From Lingula anatina (taxonomy: Eukaryota > Brachiopoda > Lingulata > Lingulida > Lingulidae): 60,000 bases of DNA. The stretch spans positions 952,169 to 1,012,168 of the forward strand of contig NW_019775391.1 of the NCBI RefSeq assembly GCF_001039355.2. The letters are read 5' to 3'. Each line of letters opens with the position of its first letter. Position 1 is the first letter of the stretch. The translations under genes were made by a program, and so were the position numbers. Shown here one piece after another: positions 52,288 to 60,000 of this stretch. The notes under the pieces are model-generated. The model was given only the letters and a program-made list of their open reading frames with translations. It searched no databases and was not told the DNA's origin.

Positions 52288-55080
52288 GTCAGTGATGTTT
52301 AAGAGAAACACTACTGTCAATAAGACATGAGAGAAAGATGAATCTAGTAATTGGAGAGCTTTCAGTCTGTTGATAAATGAAAAGTTTCGGGTGGTGTCAT
52401 AGTGCTTCAAAATATTTAAGTTGGCAACCACAGGCTTAGGATAGCATTTTCTTTTTCATCCATTTATTTTTGTCAAATTCTACACCATATCTACTTTTGC
52501 TCATTTTTTTTAATTTTTCTCACTTTCTTACAGATTTGGTTAATGCCCAGAACAAGTCTTCTCTCAAGCAATATAAAATTTGGCCAAATTCTGATCATCT
52601 TCTTATTTTGCTGAGGAAAACAAAATACACATTTTTTTTTAATTTTAGGTTAAGTCTACTCTCTACACAGTTCAAAATTTTTTGATTTGGTTAAAATTTT
52701 AATGCTTTTTGAAGGTGAGAAAATTATTTATTTAGAGTGATCCTAGTTAGTTACCTTCAGGTGATTGTCCCAACCTCCAGTGATGAAAATGTTATCATTT
52801 TCTGGATGGAATTTGAGGGCAAAGATCCTCTGAGCATGCCCTACTCCCTGTTCCTCAGGATTAGGTTTATACTGGTGATATCCTTTATACTCTGTCACCA
52901 ACTAGAAGAAAATACAGATTATCCTAAATATAGGTATTTGATAGTATTTCAATTAGACTCGATTTAAATCTACTTTATTGGTAGACATATATATTGGACT
53001 CCATTTATCTGTACCCTAAGTGTTGGAAAAATTAGACCTTATCCTTCTGTGCTTCACTGGTAGACAAATAAGTATCAAAAGTGTTATAACTAGTATTAGT
53101 TTTCATTGATGGCTAGAGAGTAATAATAATGAAGTAAGAATTTTTAAATAATAGCCACAGAAGAATTACTTTTCATGCCAGTAAACTTTAAATAAACATT
53201 TTGGGCATTTTGGCCCAAACTGTGTATTAATTTTCCTGACACCCTAAACAATTGCCCAGTGCCAGCCAACCACCATTGATTTTTATATTAAAAACTGTTA
53301 CCTCTTGAGTCTTGGTGTCATATATTCTTATATCCAAATCCTTGCCAGCTGTGGCAAAGGAGAAGCTATCCATGCTGAAGTCTAGACAGTTGATTTCATT
53401 GTGCTTCTCTGAAAACATAAAAATGTGGAACTCCAAGTAACTATTTTTACTGTCCTATATTACAATCTCAAAAGACTCTCTCACTTAGCATAAATTCATT
53501 TAAATTGTTTATAATTATTCCCAGCAAACTACATCTGTAAAGGTCTATGAAAAGCTTCTTGGTTATCAATTTTTACGCAGCATTTTTTGTACACCACATT
53601 GTTATCCTGTAACACATAAATGATATTTGGTAATATCAAACTACATTTGTCAAGAAAAAAACAGCTTGGCAACTTGTGCAAATCAATTCAATCAAAACAA
53701 ACCACCCATTAGTATTTCAGACATGAGCCTTGGTTAAAAAAAAAAAAAAAAAAAAAATCTGCAAATTTATCATGGGACTTAACACTTAACCAACCGGGAA
53801 TCACAGGAACCATCAGAACTGAATTAAAAAACATGGAATTCTGCTTTTCTCTGGAAAAGGCTCATGTCTGGTATTTAATTTGACCTTTTAGACAAGTTAC
53901 CTGAAATAATTTCTGTGCACTCTCCTGTCTGTGAGTTACAGGAATACACATTACCATCCGCACCACCAGCAAACAGTATGTGCTGCTGCTGTGGATTGAA
54001 TCTGAGACAGCCTATAGGCAAACCACCGTATTTAGATTTCCTCAATTCCTGGACTGGGTTTCCTGTCAGAGCATCTAGTATCTAAAAATATAAAGAAAAA
54101 GAAATTAATAAATGGTGATGATGATTAATAAATATTTAAAAACTGTTTGTCGTGACTGTGTATTACTTTTTAAAATCATAGTCTTTGTTACAATCTCGTA
54201 AACTAATAGTCTAGTCAACGTGACAATATAAATTATCTACTAAGTGAATGTAATCCAAAAAGAAAATGTACAGAAACGTCAAAAAGTCAACATTAACAAT
54301 CACTAACACTTTTAAATTACTAAAATAACATACCTCAATACCACTATTTCCATACCCAACAGCAAGAGTGTTGCCATCATATGAAAACTGAAGACTGTAA
54401 ATACCATCTCGTTCAATGTCACGCATTGATACTTGTTTGATGTTGTCTACTTTTTCTAAGTTGCTGGGCCATTGAGTTCCTGAAGAAAGGTACACTAGAT
54501 ACTAACACCACTTTATCTCAAATAAAAATTTTGTTTACAAAAATTATAATTTTTACATTATAGGAAAAGTACCTCTCTTTAACTTGGCCGATAGTAATTT
54601 ATCACACAAATAGAGTTAGGCTTACAAAGGTTTGTAGTGACACCACTTCCCTGCAATGGCATACACTGGAGTGGGGTAACAATATGAATGAAAAGGAGCA
54701 TTACAAAATTAATTGTTCTTTATGTGTTGAACACTGACCAAGTCAGTTAAGTGCTCAAGCAAATCCTGACATAACCAATCCCATGATAGTTATTCACAGT
54801 AATACAAAGAAATGCAACAGATGTCAGATGAATGAATTACATCCTTATTTTGAAATCACAACTAACTTTAGGTGTAATCAAAAGGCATGCATGAAATAAA
54901 ATTTAAAAAGTCTAATAAAATTGGCGTGAAGTTCATATCTATATATTCAGTATAACAAGACAAAAATGTTTTCAAAAATGTGTGGTAAGGGCCCACTTTA
55001 ACGTGAGTTAGCCTGTCATGGTCACCTTGTTCTATCTGCTTTCCAGCTTGAATAGCTGCTTCCAGGCGTCTTCTTGACAT
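50242..55080 (-). CDS. WD40-repeat protein, about 347 residues
   Basis: Eight exons with matching phases: 55026-55080, 54334-54479, 53901-54081, 53302-53408, 52755-52901, 51967-52047, 51454-51663 and 50242-50358. There is no signal peptide. After MSRRRLEAAIQAGKQIEQG come blades of a beta-propeller: YSLQFSYDGNTLAVGYGNSG, GCLRFNPQQQHILFAGGADG, INCLDFSMDSFSFATAGKD followed by DIRIYD, ALKFHPENDNIFITGGWDN followed by LKVWD, ILTGSWTHHNALQIFDYSTG, CAQFCENDVVIAGGSGT and a last GGRLFAIGGGDTYLKIAGLA. About seven repeats are expected from these. I cannot name the orthologue; it looks like an uncharacterised cytoplasmic WD40 protein. The exon 1 donor is weak (GTGACC). A 5' UTR intron may end just before the ATG. 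It is head-to-head with Miro. Confidence 0.88.
52233..52285. repeat. Poly-C followed by (CA)n
   Basis: About 20 C residues run into a CA dinucleotide array, in a WD40-gene intron. Confidence 0.95.
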
Positions 55081-55446
55081 AGTTCTTTTGGTCTAATAAA
55101 GAACTGAAATGATTGCCATTGGAATTAAAATCACATTAAAATTGCTGTTTTCAAAAATATGCTATTTTCTAATTCTAGCTAGTCTGTACATACAAATATT
55201 TGTTCTGAAAGTTCTACGTTTTGCTTGACCTGTGAAATACAAAACTTCCGTTTCAGCTAACTTAGTTCAAGCCCTTGACGTTCGTAAACAACATTTTAAG
55301 AACATTTATTCTATCTTTGCAACAACCACAAGATAAATTACTGAAACACTTTCTTAGCTGGATCCTTTTTAACTCACCAACGGGGTTTAAATTGTCAATA
55401 ATGCAGCAGAAGAAAAAAACATAACATTTTTTGGGCTCACCTCAGG

Positions 55447-56825
<1,379 letters not shown>

Positions 56826-56826
56826 N
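56826..56826. other. Single N: assembly join between overlapping contigs
   Basis: The N lies exactly between the two copies of a 1.4 kb segment, as expected when two overlapping contigs are placed end to end. Confidence 0.9.

Positions 56827-60000
<3,174 letters not shown>

Overview
This 60 kb window is nuclear DNA of an invertebrate animal. It is AT-rich, its genes are cut into many exons by GT-AG introns of about 100 to 3000 bases, and it carries many microsatellites and small interspersed repeats. All recognisable proteins are animal orthologues. A mollusc or another lophotrochozoan is my best guess, from repeat style and protein character, but I could not test it. Two single N bases (11491, 56826) mark joins in the assembly.

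I rebuilt eight genes by joining exons whose splice sites and reading phases agree. From left to right: VIPAS39/SPE-39 (minus, 715-8900, 17 coding exons); legumain LGMN (plus, 9202-16206, 13 exons); the transcription factor YY1 (minus, 18485-21188, 6 exons); a sphingolipid delta-4 desaturase of DEGS1 type (plus, 21394-24116, 3 exons); kanadaptin SLC4A1AP (minus, 25704-35688, 12 exons); a secreted helical protein I do not recognise (minus, 40392-44638, 3 exons); a WD40-repeat protein (minus, 50242-55080, 8 exons); and the start of the mitochondrial GTPase Miro/RHOT (plus, 57278 to the window end). The first three Miro exons occur twice, at 55898-56760 and 57278-58123, almost certainly because two contigs overlap unmerged at the N.

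The layout is strongly paired. VIPAS39/LGMN, YY1/DEGS1 and WD40/Miro are head-to-head pairs with short shared promoters. LGMN/YY1 and DEGS1/kanadaptin meet tail-to-tail. VIPAS39 (lysosome-related trafficking) and LGMN (lysosomal protease) share a promoter with a CACGTG box near the LGMN start. YY1 and DEGS share a 205 bp promoter with another CACGTG box, and the first YY1 intron holds a dense cluster of YY1-type sites, which suggests autoregulation. From memory, the divergent YY1-DEGS2 neighbourhood also exists on human chromosome 14q32, and LGMN and VIPAS39 lie on the same human chromosome.

The stretches 35.7-40.4 kb and 44.6-50.2 kb have no gene I can support. They hold microsatellites, a 215 bp inverted-terminal-repeat element and a decayed LINE reverse-transcriptase tail. 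The best candidates for something undescribed are the orphan secreted protein at 40.4-44.6 kb, the YY1-site cluster in the YY1 intron, and the tandemly repeated splice-site segments in VIPAS39 and kanadaptin.
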